A model generated the notes under the pieces. The model was not told the origin of the DNA and made no database searches. It saw only the letters and a list, made by a program, of their open reading frames with translations. A stretch of DNA of 64,000 nt, from contig CANHHG010000002.1 in the NCBI GenBank assembly GCA_947460615.1, positions 1 through 64,000 of the forward strand, in the 5' to 3' direction. Positions 17,813 to 26,985 of the stretch are shown here, piece after piece (within the stretch, counting starts at the first letter, position 1; every line of letters starts with the position of its first letter). The position numbers were made by a program, and so were the translations under genes. The stretch comes from Bacteroidota bacterium. GTDB lineage: Bacteria > Bacteroidota > Bacteroidia > Flavobacteriales > Flavobacteriaceae.

Positions 17813-19117
17813 TTAGTATTTTAACCACTTGTATAATTCTTTCCAAGTTGGTTTTTTACCATACATTAATATACCAACACGGTAAATTTTTGATGCAAAC
17901 CACACTACAAAAAAGAAGGTTCCAAAGAGAATTGTAATTGAAATTAGTATTTGCCACCAAGGAACACCAAAAGGTATTCTCATTAACATAACAATTGGAG
18001 AAGTCAGAGGAATCATTGAAAAGATTGTTGCGACATTCCCATGCGGATCATTCATAACAGTGAAAAAACCTATATAAACACCTAAAATTAGCGGCAATAT
18101 TATTGGTAACAAAAATTGTTGAGAATCAGTTTCATTGTCAACAGCTGCGCCAATTGCAGCGTAGAATGAACTGTATAAAAAGTAACCACCAATAAAATAA
18201 ATTACAAAACAAATTAAAAGTGAAGCTATTGGCAAATTCAATAATTCATTGAAGTACAATTGAGCAATTGAGCCAAATTCCTGCTGTGCACTATGAAGCA
18301 TTTCAGGAGGAATATTAGATGTTGGAGTCGCATTTATTCCGAAGAAAATGGAAACAGAAAATACTAATGTCAAACCAACTATGGTCCAAATTAAAAATTG
18401 TAAAATTCCCGCTAATGAAGTTCCAATGATTTTTCCCATCATTAATTGAAATGGTTTAACCGAAGAAATAATAATTTCAATAATCCTATTGGTTTTTTCT
18501 TCGATCACACTTCTCATAACCATATTGCCATAAATAACAATAAACATCATTATTAGATACCCAAAAGCCCCACCAATTGCAATCTTTATTTCATTAATTC
18601 CCTTCAAACTATCTTCACCAGTAGCTTTCTTGAGTTCCAAATTGACTTCAGCTTGAGCGTTATTAATTGCTAATGTATCGAGTTTAGCTAATTTAAAATT
18701 TTCATTGGTGATTTTATTTGAAATAACTTCTTGCACATGATCTACAAAAGTAATACTCGGACTATCATTGGAAACATATTGGATTTTACTTTCTAATAAT
18801 TTAATATCATTCGTTTTTGGAATATAAATTAGTCCTTCATAACGCTCCTTTTTAATACTATCTTTAATACTATTTACATCAATATTTGATAAATTTATGT
18901 AATTATATTCCTCAGAATTTTTAAATTCGGCTACAAATATTCCAGTCTCATCATGAAGAGCAACTTGTTTAACATCCGCTTTTAAGGAACTCAAATAACT
19001 TACAAAAACACCGATTCCAACAAACAACAACGGACTCAAAAAAGTCATTACAATAAATGATTTATTTCGAACTTTGGATATAAATTCTCTCCTTATAATT
19101 AATACTATTATGCTCAT
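17813..19117 (-). CDS. ABC transporter permease (NatB/ABC-2 type)
   Basis: 434 aa; MSIIVLIIRREFISKVRNKSFIVMTFLSPLLFVGIG, VIEEKTNRIIEIIISSVKPFQLMMGKIIG. Confidence 0.92.
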   Translation of the reverse strand: MSIIVLIIRREFISKVRNKSFIVMTFLSPLLFVGIGVFVSYLSSLKADVKQVALHDETGIFVAEFKNSEEYNYINLSNIDVNSIKDSIKKERYEGLIYIPKTNDIKLLESKIQYVSNDSPSITFVDHVQEVISNKITNENFKLAKLDTLAINNAQAEVNLELKKATGEDSLKGINEIKIAIGGAFGYLIMMFIVIYGNMVMRSVIEEKTNRIIEIIISSVKPFQLMMGKIIGTSLAGILQFLIWTIVGLTLVFSVSIFFGINATPTSNIPPEMLHSAQQEFGSIAQLYFNELLNLPIASLLICFVIYFIGGYFLYSSFYAAIGAAVDNETDSQQFLLPIILPLILGVYIGFFTVMNDPHGNVATIFSMIPLTSPIVMLMRIPFGVPWWQILISITILFGTFFFVVWFASKIYRVGILMYGKKPTWKELYKWLKY

Positions 19118-19128
19118 GGCTTTTTAAT

Positions 19129-20049
19129 TTATTTACTTACAGTTTGAATAAAAATATCATTTACGCTTGGAATTTTCTCAACAAAATGGGTTACTTGACC
19201 TTTACTGGTTAATATATTCAATAACTCATTTGGCAATGAATTTCCAAGGTTTATTTCTAATTTTAATTCGTTGTTTAGTGATTTGAAGTTAGTAGGCTGA
19301 ATGGTGTAATTTTGAGTAATTGCTAGTATTAAACCTTCTACATTATCGGTTAAAATTCCTACTTCAAAACTATTAGTTCTAAATTGTTTTTTTACGTCAT
19401 CTAAACGGCCTTCAATAAGTTTGTTTGACTGATGAATTAATGCAATATGATCACATAGTTCTTCAACACTTTCCATTCTATGTGTTGAGAAAATAATGGT
19501 TGAACCTTGTTCTTGAAGTGCTAAAATTTCGTCTTTTATTATATTTGCATTTACTGGATCAAAACCTGAAAAAGGTTCATCAAAAATTAATAATTTAGGT
19601 TTATGTAAAACACAAACTACAAATTGAATTTTCTGAGCCATTCCTTTAGAAAGTTCCTGGATTTTTTTGTTCCACCAACCTTGAATTCCCAGTCTATCGA
19701 ACCAATAATCCAATTGAATTTTAGCTTCTGCTTTAGACAATCCTTTCATTTGTGCTAAATACAAGCATTGCTCACCCACTTTCATTGATTTATACAATCC
19801 TCTCTCTTCTGGTAAATATCCAATATGCTGAATATGTTTTGGACTTAACTTTTCACCATCAAGTATTATATCGCCACTATCGGGAATAGTAATTTGATTT
19901 ATAATCCGAATTAAAGAAGTTTTTCCGGCACCATTTGGACCTAATAGTCCGTAAATACTACCTTTAGGCACAGATAATGATACTTCATTGAGTGCTGTAT
20001 AATCTCCATATTTTTTTACAACTTTATTAACTTCAAGAATAGTACTCAT
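19129..20049 (-). CDS. ABC transporter ATP-binding protein (NatA-like)
   Basis: GLLGPNGAGKTSLIRII, LSKGMAQKIQFVVCVLHKPKLLIFDEPFSGFDPVN, FSTHRME. Confidence 0.95.
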   Translation of the reverse strand: MSTILEVNKVVKKYGDYTALNEVSLSVPKGSIYGLLGPNGAGKTSLIRIINQITIPDSGDIILDGEKLSPKHIQHIGYLPEERGLYKSMKVGEQCLYLAQMKGLSKAEAKIQLDYWFDRLGIQGWWNKKIQELSKGMAQKIQFVVCVLHKPKLLIFDEPFSGFDPVNANIIKDEILALQEQGSTIIFSTHRMESVEELCDHIALIHQSNKLIEGRLDDVKKQFRTNSFEVGILTDNVEGLILAITQNYTIQPTNFKSLNNELKLEINLGNSLPNELLNILTSKGQVTHFVEKIPSVNDIFIQTVSK

Positions 20050-20104
20050 TTGTATAATTATTTATGTAAAAGTATTGAATTTGATATAAAAAGAATTATA
20101 ATTT

Positions 20105-20140
20105 ATAAAAAACCCACCCTTATTTTCACAAGGATGGGAA
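20105..20140 (-). terminator. Terminator-like hairpin 3' of dnaJ
   Basis: cccaccctt attttcac aaggatggg, preceded (minus: followed) by A/T run. Confidence 0.55.
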
Positions 20141-20168
20141 AAATGCTGTAATCTATTACAACAAAAAA

Positions 20169-21290
20169 TTAGGAAAACATATCTTTAACTTTTTCAAAAA
20201 ACGATTTATCCCCTTTTTCAGGATTTGGAATAAAATTGTCCTCTGTTAACGCCTTTTCGAAAAACTGTTTTTGCTCTTTATTTAAAGTTCTAGGTGTCCA
20301 AACATTGATATGAATTAACAAATCTCCATTGCCATATCCATTGATATTAGGAATCCCTTTTCCTTTTAATCTTAATATTTTACCAGATTGAATACCTTCT
20401 TCAAGTTTAATTCTAACTTTACCTTTTACGGCTTCAATGTCTTTAGAAACGCCAAGAACCGCTTCAGCAAAACTAATATATAAGTCTAAATGGAGGTTTT
20501 CACCTTCACGCTTTAAAGACTCATGCTCGATTTCTTCAATTACAACAATTAAATCACCAGGGACACTGTTTCCCGGAGCATCGTTACCCTTATTAGAAAC
20601 TTTAAGTTGCATTCCATCAACTACACCCGCAGGAATTTTTATTGAAACTGTTTCATCATCTACTATCATCCCTTGAGAATCAGCATTGGAAGGTTTATGA
20701 TCTAATAATTGCCCAGAACCTCCGCAGTTGGAACATGTAGTTGCCGATTGCATTCTACCTAAAATAGTATTGGTAACTCGCATAACTTGACCTTGACCAT
20801 TACAGGTCGAACAGGTTTTATAAGTTACGCCTGGAGCTTGAACTTTACGTTTAACTTTGACTTTTTTCTCCACCCCAAAAGCAATTTCTTCAAGGGTAAG
20901 TTTAACTTTTATACGAAGATTACTTCCTTTTACTCTTCTTGGTCCACCACCACCTCCAAATCCTGATCTGCCTCCAAAAGCACCACCGAAAATATCGCCA
21001 AATTGGCTAAATATATCGTCCATATTCATATGACCGCCTCCAAAACCGCCTCCACCTTGTCCACCATTTTCAAAAGCTTGATGTCCATATTGATCATATT
21101 TGGCTTTCTTTTGAGGATCACTCAAAATTTCGTATGCTTCTGCGGCTTTCTTGAAATTATCTTCAGCAACTGCATCACCAGGATTTTTATCAGGGTGAAA
21201 TTCAATCGCTTTTTTTCGATAAGCCTTTTTTATTTCCGATGCATCAGCATTTCTTGAAATACCTAAAATTTCGTAAAAATCTTTTTTCAT
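20169..21290 (-). CDS. dnaJ: Chaperone protein DnaJ
   Basis: MKKDFYEILGISRNADASEIKKAYRKKAIEFHPDKNPGD; Gly-rich region; CxxC zinc-binding repeats. Confidence 0.97.
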   Translation of the reverse strand: MKKDFYEILGISRNADASEIKKAYRKKAIEFHPDKNPGDAVAEDNFKKAAEAYEILSDPQKKAKYDQYGHQAFENGGQGGGGFGGGHMNMDDIFSQFGDIFGGAFGGRSGFGGGGGPRRVKGSNLRIKVKLTLEEIAFGVEKKVKVKRKVQAPGVTYKTCSTCNGQGQVMRVTNTILGRMQSATTCSNCGGSGQLLDHKPSNADSQGMIVDDETVSIKIPAGVVDGMQLKVSNKGNDAPGNSVPGDLIVVIEEIEHESLKREGENLHLDLYISFAEAVLGVSKDIEAVKGKVRIKLEEGIQSGKILRLKGKGIPNINGYGNGDLLIHINVWTPRTLNKEQKQFFEKALTEDNFIPNPEKGDKSFFEKVKDMFS

Positions 21291-21345
21291 TTTATGATGT
21301 CTTAATCAAACTAAAGCCGTTTTGGCAATAATTAGTTTCATTGAT

Positions 21346-21921
21346 TTAGTTTCCAATTACTACTTTGGGAAAACGAATAATTTTATCTCCTAATTGGTAT
21401 CCTTTTTCAAGAACATCTACAATTTTACCTTTTAAATTTGGTGAAGAAGCAGGAATTTGAGTAATTGCTTCAGCAAAATCGGCATCAAATAAATCACCAG
21501 GTTTTAAAGTCACTTCCTCTAAACCCTTAGAAAACAAAGTGCTTTTTAATTTATCATGAATCAATTCCACTCCTTTCAATAAAACTTCATCTTCTGATTT
21601 TTTTATTTCGATTATGGCTCTGTCAAAATCATCTAAAACAGGTAAAATTGCCAATAAAACTTCTTGATTAGCGGTTTTAAACAATTCAATTCTCTCTTTT
21701 GAAGTCCTTCTCTTATAATTTTCAAATTCAGCAAAAAGTCTTAAATGTTTGTCTTTTTCGTTTGCTAAATCTTGTATTAATTGCTCTTCAACACTTAATT
21801 CCTCAACTTTAACTTGCTCCTCATTTTCATTGTTTTCTAATGCTGTGGTGTTAAGTTCTTGATCCATTTCCGTATTTTCAGTAGTCATTTTATCCGTATT
21901 TTTAAAAAATTTTTTAAACAT
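21346..21921 (-). CDS. grpE: Nucleotide exchange factor GrpE
   Basis: LRLFAEFENYKRRTSKERIELFKTANQEVLLAILPVLDDFDRAI; adjacent to dnaJ. Confidence 0.96.
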   Translation of the reverse strand: MFKKFFKNTDKMTTENTEMDQELNTTALENNENEEQVKVEELSVEEQLIQDLANEKDKHLRLFAEFENYKRRTSKERIELFKTANQEVLLAILPVLDDFDRAIIEIKKSEDEVLLKGVELIHDKLKSTLFSKGLEEVTLKPGDLFDADFAEAITQIPASSPNLKGKIVDVLEKGYQLGDKIIRFPKVVIGN

Positions 21922-22184
21922 TATCTTTTGTTCTTTTCATTTAATAACAAAATTACTGCCAATTACTTAATAATGTCAAATTGTCACTATTTATTTATGA
22001 TACTAATTTTAATAATTCTCATTCAACAGAATTTAAAAATAAAAATTAACTAAAGTAAGGCAAAACTTTAATAAAATATTAGGATTAAATAAATGAGATT
22101 GGAGTAATTTTGTTTTTGTAGAAGGTTAAAATCTATTTTTTACAAAAAATAGAGGTAATATTGTTAATTCAAACTTAAATATTG

Positions 22185-22217
22185 AAAAAAGCTCCGTCAA
22201 AAACGGAGCTTTTTTTA
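22185..22217. terminator. Rho-independent terminator hairpin
   Basis: aaaaaagctccgtcaaaaacggagctttttt. Confidence 0.75.
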
Positions 22218-23120
22218 TGCTAAAATATTTTTCAAAGCATTATCGATAGTTTTGAATTTAAAGACAAAACCTTCGTCAATAATTTTATTTGCACTTAAAT
22301 GTCTATTTTCAAATAATAATTCATGCATTTCTCCAAGAATTAATTTCATAATAAACTTTGGGATATTAGGCATAAATAGCAGTTTTTTCAGGACTTTCGC
22401 AATTGAAAAGGTTAGTTCCTCATTGGTAACCGGATTTGGAGAAACGGCATTATAAACACCTTCTAAATTATTATTAATTGCAAAATAATAAAGTGCTGCA
22501 ATATCATGTATATGGATCCAAGATTGAATTTGTTTTCCCGATCCAAAAGAAGATCCCAATCCTAGTTTTATAGTTTTTAGCATCTCAACCAAAACTCCCC
22601 CTTTTGTAGAGAGCACTATACCTGTTCTAAGTTTACAAACTTTCAAACCTAAAGTTGCAAACTTATCAGTAGTTTCTTCCCATTTTACAACCACATTCCC
22701 TAAAAAATTATCATTAACCTGAGTTGAATTTTCGTCAAAAATAATTGTATCACTATTTGGATAAATTGAAGTTCCTGAGGCTGATACAATTTGTTTTACT
22801 TGATTGGGATTGCTTTTAACTGCTTTAAATAATAATGCAGAAGATAACAAACGACTTTCAATAATTTCTTGTTTGTAGGAATTCGTCCATCGTTTAGAAA
22901 TATTTGCCCCAGCTAAATTTATTATTGAATCGACGCCCATTAAACAATTTTCATCGATTATACCTTGCTCTGGGCTCCAATAAAATCCATTATAATTTAA
23001 TTCATTAATAATTTTATTCTTGGATGTAGTTAGGTAATTTACGGTAATTCCATTTTGGAGAAGAAGGGAAACCAATTCTGTTCCAATTAAACCTGTTGCA
23101 CCTGTAATTAAAACTTTCAT
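22215..23120 (-). CDS. TIGR01777-type NAD(P)-dependent epimerase/oxidoreductase
   Basis: MKVLITGATGLIGTELVSLL, NLAGANISKRWTNSYKQEIIESRL, LRTGIVLSTKGGVL, WIHIHDIAALYYFA. Confidence 0.92.
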   Translation of the reverse strand: MKVLITGATGLIGTELVSLLLQNGITVNYLTTSKNKIINELNYNGFYWSPEQGIIDENCLMGVDSIINLAGANISKRWTNSYKQEIIESRLLSSALLFKAVKSNPNQVKQIVSASGTSIYPNSDTIIFDENSTQVNDNFLGNVVVKWEETTDKFATLGLKVCKLRTGIVLSTKGGVLVEMLKTIKLGLGSSFGSGKQIQSWIHIHDIAALYYFAINNNLEGVYNAVSPNPVTNEELTFSIAKVLKKLLFMPNIPKFIMKLILGEMHELLFENRHLSANKIIDEGFVFKFKTIDNALKNILA

Positions 23121-23215
23121 TTTATTATTTTTATAATATTCAAAATTACGTTTAATATAAAATAAAATAATTCAAATTAAGTTGGATTTAACTATCGTTA
23201 ATTGTAAACTCGGGA

Positions 23216-23668
23216 TTATTTAATTTTGATACTCCATTCAAAATCCATTTCTGATACTTGAGCTCCTGTTTCATCAACTCCAATTGATTTCATCCAAAAG
23301 GTTTGTCCTTCTCCAGTAGCTATAGTTTGATTAATTGCAGATTCAATTTTATCACCATCAAGGCAGGTGAATGTTATCTTACCCGTGGCTTTTTTGGTGA
23401 AATTAGCTTTATTATTGGCAACCAACATGGATATTTTTTTATTGCTTTTTTTAATTTGATACATAACCAAAGCTCCAGTTGACAACTCGGCAGCCATTGC
23501 TTGAACCGCAAAATACATCGAATTAAATGGATTCTGATTGATCCATCTGTGCTTTACTGTAACCACACCTCTGGATGCTTCCAATTGTTTAACACGAACA
23601 CCACAGATAAATGCAGAAGGCAATTTGAAAAACAGAAAAGTGTTTATTTTACTAGGGGAAAGTTCCAT
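23216..23668 (-). CDS. DUF4442-like (hotdog-fold) protein
   Basis: RWINQNPFNSMYFAVQAMAAELSTGALVMYQI matches hotdog/thioesterase-like helix context. Confidence 0.75.
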   Translation of the reverse strand: MELSPSKINTFLFFKLPSAFICGVRVKQLEASRGVVTVKHRWINQNPFNSMYFAVQAMAAELSTGALVMYQIKKSNKKISMLVANNKANFTKKATGKITFTCLDGDKIESAINQTIATGEGQTFWMKSIGVDETGAQVSEMDFEWSIKIK

Positions 23669-23758
23669 ATTGAAATGAATTTTAACGAATATAGTGATTT
23701 ATTTTATAAAAAAATAGATTATTATATTATTTCAAAAAGTTAATAAAAAGTTAATTTT

Positions 23759-23783
23759 TAGTACTATGTAAAACATGGTACTA
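23759..23783. promoter_or_regulatory. 25-bp near-perfect palindrome, candidate operator for the PadR-like regulator
   Basis: TAGTACTATGT AAA ACATGGTACTA; 11-bp arms, one T/G position mismatched. Confidence 0.55.
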
Positions 23784-23850
23784 TTTAAAAGATATATATT
23801 TACATAAGAAATTACTGAAAATAATTATAGATGGATAATTGTAATACTAA

Positions 23851-23924
23851 AATCCTTAGCCCCGATTGCAGAGAAAATCCCAGGCTTTTTGCCTGGATTG
23901 AAACGGAAAGCGGGAAATAGCTCC
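23851..23924 (+). ncRNA. Candidate structured RNA / conserved intergenic element, possibly Flavo-1 RNA motif
   Basis: AATCCTTAGCCCCGATTGCAGAGAAAATCCCAGGCTTTTTGCCTGGATTGAAACGGAAAGCGGGAAATAGCTCC: hairpin 23876-23899, closing CCCG/CGGG pairing; resembles the recurring Flavobacterial GATTGAAxCGGAAAGCxGGA..AGCTCC element. Confidence 0.6.
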
Positions 23925-23951
23925 AAAAGAAAAAAATAAAATGAGAAAAAT

Positions 23952-24278
23952 ATGAATATTGAAAATACAAAAGCACAAATGCGAAAGGGAGTGCTCGAAT
24001 TTTGCATCTTATCTGTATTGAAAGAGAAAGATGCCTATACTTCAGAGATTTTAGACACCTTAAAAAAGGCAAAATTATTAGTCGTTGAAGGTACGGTTTA
24101 TCCACTATTGACGCGTTTAAAAAATGACGGATTGCTAAACTATCGTTGGGAAGAATCGATATCTGGTCCTCCAAGGAAATATTATGGATTAACTGAAGAA
24201 GGTCGTGAATTTTTAACAGAATTAAACAGCACCTGGACGGAATTATCAGGCGCTGTGAATTTAATAACAACCAAATAA
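23952..24278 (+). CDS. PadR family transcriptional regulator
   Basis: MRKGVLEFCILSVLKEKDAYTSEILDTLKKAKLLVVEGTVYPLLTRLKNDGLLNYRWEESISGPPRKYYGLTEEGREFL. Confidence 0.95.
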   Translation: MNIENTKAQMRKGVLEFCILSVLKEKDAYTSEILDTLKKAKLLVVEGTVYPLLTRLKNDGLLNYRWEESISGPPRKYYGLTEEGREFLTELNSTWTELSGAVNLITTK

Positions 24279-24285
24279 TAACAAG

Positions 24286-25968
24286 ATGAATAAGACAGTA
24301 AACATAAACTTAGGAGGATTCGTTTTTCATATTGATGAAGACGCATACCAAAAATTGACGAATTATTTTGAAGCTATAAAGCGCTCTTTGTCAAATACTT
24401 CAGGTCAAGAGGAAATCATTAAAGATATTGAAATTAGAATTGGCGAAATCATTTCAGAGAAACACACGAGTGATAAACAAGTGATCAGTTTACGAGAAGT
24501 TGAGGAAATTATTTCGATTATGGGACAACCCGAAGATTACAGAATTGAAGGTGACGAACCCATAAATGCTGAACCTATTTATAGCAATAATAAAATTAAC
24601 AAAAAACTATATCGCGATGAAGAAAATGCTGCGATTGGTGGAGTTCTTGCTGGTTTGGGTCATTATTTTGGTATTGACAAAGCAATATTAAGAGTAATTT
24701 TATTGATCATGGTTTTTGCATGGGGAACTGGAATTGTAGCCTATATAATATTGTGGATTGCAATGCCGGCAGCAAAAACAACCTCTGAAAAATTGGAAAT
24801 GCGGGGCGAAGCGGTTACTATTTCGAATATTGAAAAGAAAGTAAGAGAAGAGATTGAAACACTATCTGAGAAAATTAAATCAACTGATTTTGAGGGTGTT
24901 AAAAAAGGTCTGCAATCAAATGGGAATAAGCTAAAAGATTCATTTGGAGAGGTTTTAAGCTCTATTATAAACATTTTTGCAAAAGTAATTGGGACATTTA
25001 TGATATTAGCAAGTATTGCTATATTAGTTGTGTTTTTGATAGGTGTATTAGCTTTTGGAACGACCAATTTTGAAGGGTTTCCTTTCCATTCATTTATTGA
25101 ATTAGGAAATTTCACGGATTATCCAATTTGGTTTTTTGGAATGTTGTTCTATTTGGCAGTGAGTATTCCAAGTGTATTTGTATTATTATTAGGAATAAAA
25201 ATTATTGCTCCAACTAGTAAATCGATTGGTGCAATAGCCAAATATGTTTTATTAGCGATTTGGATTATTGCAATTGGAATTTTAATATCAATTGGGGTAA
25301 AACAAGCCTCAGAATATGCTTATGATGGAAGAGTTTATGAGAAACATACCATCAATTTGAATAAAAATGATACTCTGTATATAAAATTTAAGAACAACGA
25401 TTATTATTCAAAAGATATTAATGATTACCATGAATTTAAAGTTACTAAAGATTCATTGAGCCAAGACGTGGTGTATTCAAATAGTATTTCATTTCAAATT
25501 GATAAAACAGATGAATTAATACCTTATATAAAAATTAACAAAGAGGCTAAGGGAAATTCTTTTGAAAATGCAAAAAAGAGAGCTGAAAAAATTAAATATG
25601 GATTTAAAATAATTGGTAACCAATTGGTTTTAGATAACTATTTAATTACCAATTTGAAAGATCAATATAGAGATCAAAAAATAGAAATTAAATTATATTT
25701 ACCTAAGGGAACTTTATTTAAGGTCAATTCGAGTGTAAATAATTATGATTACTCAGACAACTCTTTTTTCAATCTACATACAAGTTCTGATAAATACGTA
25801 TATAATGTAAATGATTCTCAAGTTAAATGTTTGAATTGTCCATTAGACGAAAACGAATATGAAGATATTGAAAATGATACAACCGACCGAGTTGAAACTA
25901 CCACCGTTTCAGTAAAAGTGGGAGGGAAAGAAGTATTAGAAACAGTCACAAAAAAACCAATTAATTAA
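24286..25968 (+). CDS. PspC domain-containing membrane protein
   Basis: KKLYRDEENAAIGGVLAGLGHYFGIDKAILRVILLIMVFAWGTGIVAYIILWIAMP; further TM segments. Confidence 0.93.
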   Translation: MNKTVNINLGGFVFHIDEDAYQKLTNYFEAIKRSLSNTSGQEEIIKDIEIRIGEIISEKHTSDKQVISLREVEEIISIMGQPEDYRIEGDEPINAEPIYSNNKINKKLYRDEENAAIGGVLAGLGHYFGIDKAILRVILLIMVFAWGTGIVAYIILWIAMPAAKTTSEKLEMRGEAVTISNIEKKVREEIETLSEKIKSTDFEGVKKGLQSNGNKLKDSFGEVLSSIINIFAKVIGTFMILASIAILVVFLIGVLAFGTTNFEGFPFHSFIELGNFTDYPIWFFGMLFYLAVSIPSVFVLLLGIKIIAPTSKSIGAIAKYVLLAIWIIAIGILISIGVKQASEYAYDGRVYEKHTINLNKNDTLYIKFKNNDYYSKDINDYHEFKVTKDSLSQDVVYSNSISFQIDKTDELIPYIKINKEAKGNSFENAKKRAEKIKYGFKIIGNQLVLDNYLITNLKDQYRDQKIEIKLYLPKGTLFKVNSSVNNYDYSDNSFFNLHTSSDKYVYNVNDSQVKCLNCPLDENEYEDIENDTTDRVETTTVSVKVGGKEVLETVTKKPIN

Positions 25969-26010
25969 AATACATTAGGTTAATTATTGCATAAGATTCT
26001 TAATAAAAAA

Positions 26011-26042
26011 GCATTCAAATACTATTTGGATGCTTTTTTTTT
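26011..26042 (+). terminator. Rho-independent terminator
   Basis: agcattcaaatactatttggatgcttttttttc. Confidence 0.75.
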
Positions 26043-26074
26043 CTATTTTTGATGAAATTAATTATTTATAAAAA

Positions 26075-26911
26075 ATGAAAAAATTAGCATTATTATTTAT
26101 TGCCGTTTTAATAACTGGATTTTCTTATGGCCAAAAAAGAGAAAAAGTAAAAGGATCAAAAAATGTAACTATTGAGAAAAAAGAAATAGGGAATTTTGAA
26201 AATTTAGAGATTGAAGACAACCTTGATGTACTTCTCATTAAAAGTGATAAATGTTCTATAGAAATTGAGGCTGATGATAATTTGCATAATGAGATAAATA
26301 TCAATTCTAATGGAAATACCCTTCGATTAACTACATCAAAAGAGGTAAGTGGATTTAAAAAATTTTTAGTAAAAGTTTTTTATAATAATGATTTTAAGTT
26401 ATTGCTTGCAAAACATGAATCAATAATTACTGCTACTTCTGAAATTGAATTAGATAACTTTACAGTTAAAAGTTTTGATTTTTCTAAAATTTTCATGAAT
26501 GGAAAAATTAAAACATTCACCATAATGCAAAATGACAAATCCAAATCGGAATTGAACTTAAAAGCAGAAATGGCAACAATAGAACTAAGTAAAAATGCTC
26601 AATTAAAAGCATTAATAAGTTCAACACAATTAAAGGTTGACCTTTATCAAAAATCAAGTGCTGTAGTTGAAGGAGATGTTGCTGAATTAAAATTAAGACT
26701 AGATAATAGTTCAGAATTTACCGGAATGAATTTAATTACAAAAACGGCAGAACTTATAGCTGAGGCTAATTCCACAACTAAAATTAATGTTATCACAAAT
26801 GCTACTATAGAAGCTTCAGGAAAATCAGAAATTCAGTTTTATGGTGATGCAAAAATAGAACTTAAGAAGTTTACGGAAAATACAGTTATCATGAAAAAGA
26901 CTTTAAAATAA
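26075..26911 (+). CDS. DUF2807 (head GIN domain) exported protein
   Basis: Signal peptide; repeated beta-helix-like segments (FENLEIEDNLDVLLIKSDKCSIEIEADDNLHNEI...). Confidence 0.8.
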   Translation: MKKLALLFIAVLITGFSYGQKREKVKGSKNVTIEKKEIGNFENLEIEDNLDVLLIKSDKCSIEIEADDNLHNEININSNGNTLRLTTSKEVSGFKKFLVKVFYNNDFKLLLAKHESIITATSEIELDNFTVKSFDFSKIFMNGKIKTFTIMQNDKSKSELNLKAEMATIELSKNAQLKALISSTQLKVDLYQKSSAVVEGDVAELKLRLDNSSEFTGMNLITKTAELIAEANSTTKINVITNATIEASGKSEIQFYGDAKIELKKFTENTVIMKKTLK

Positions 26912-26933
26912 GTTTTCAAATAGACCAAAATAA

Positions 26934-26963
26934 AAAATCCAAACGTAAAGTTTGGATTTTTTT
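26934..26963. terminator. Bidirectional terminator hairpin between convergent genes
   Basis: aaaatccaaacgtaaagtttggattttttt. Confidence 0.75.
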
Positions 26964-26985
26964 ATATCATTAAATTAACTATTTC

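Noticed and set aside
20940-21060. Gly-rich repetitive coding stretch
   Set aside because: This is the normal G/F-rich linker of DnaJ.
23812-24270. 152-aa minus-strand ORF (and nested 23825-24007 ORF)
   Set aside because: Antisense to the padR-like gene and covers the structured RNA-like element; no recognisable domain.
24741-25115. 124-aa minus-strand ORF
   Set aside because: Antisense within the PspC-domain gene; no support.
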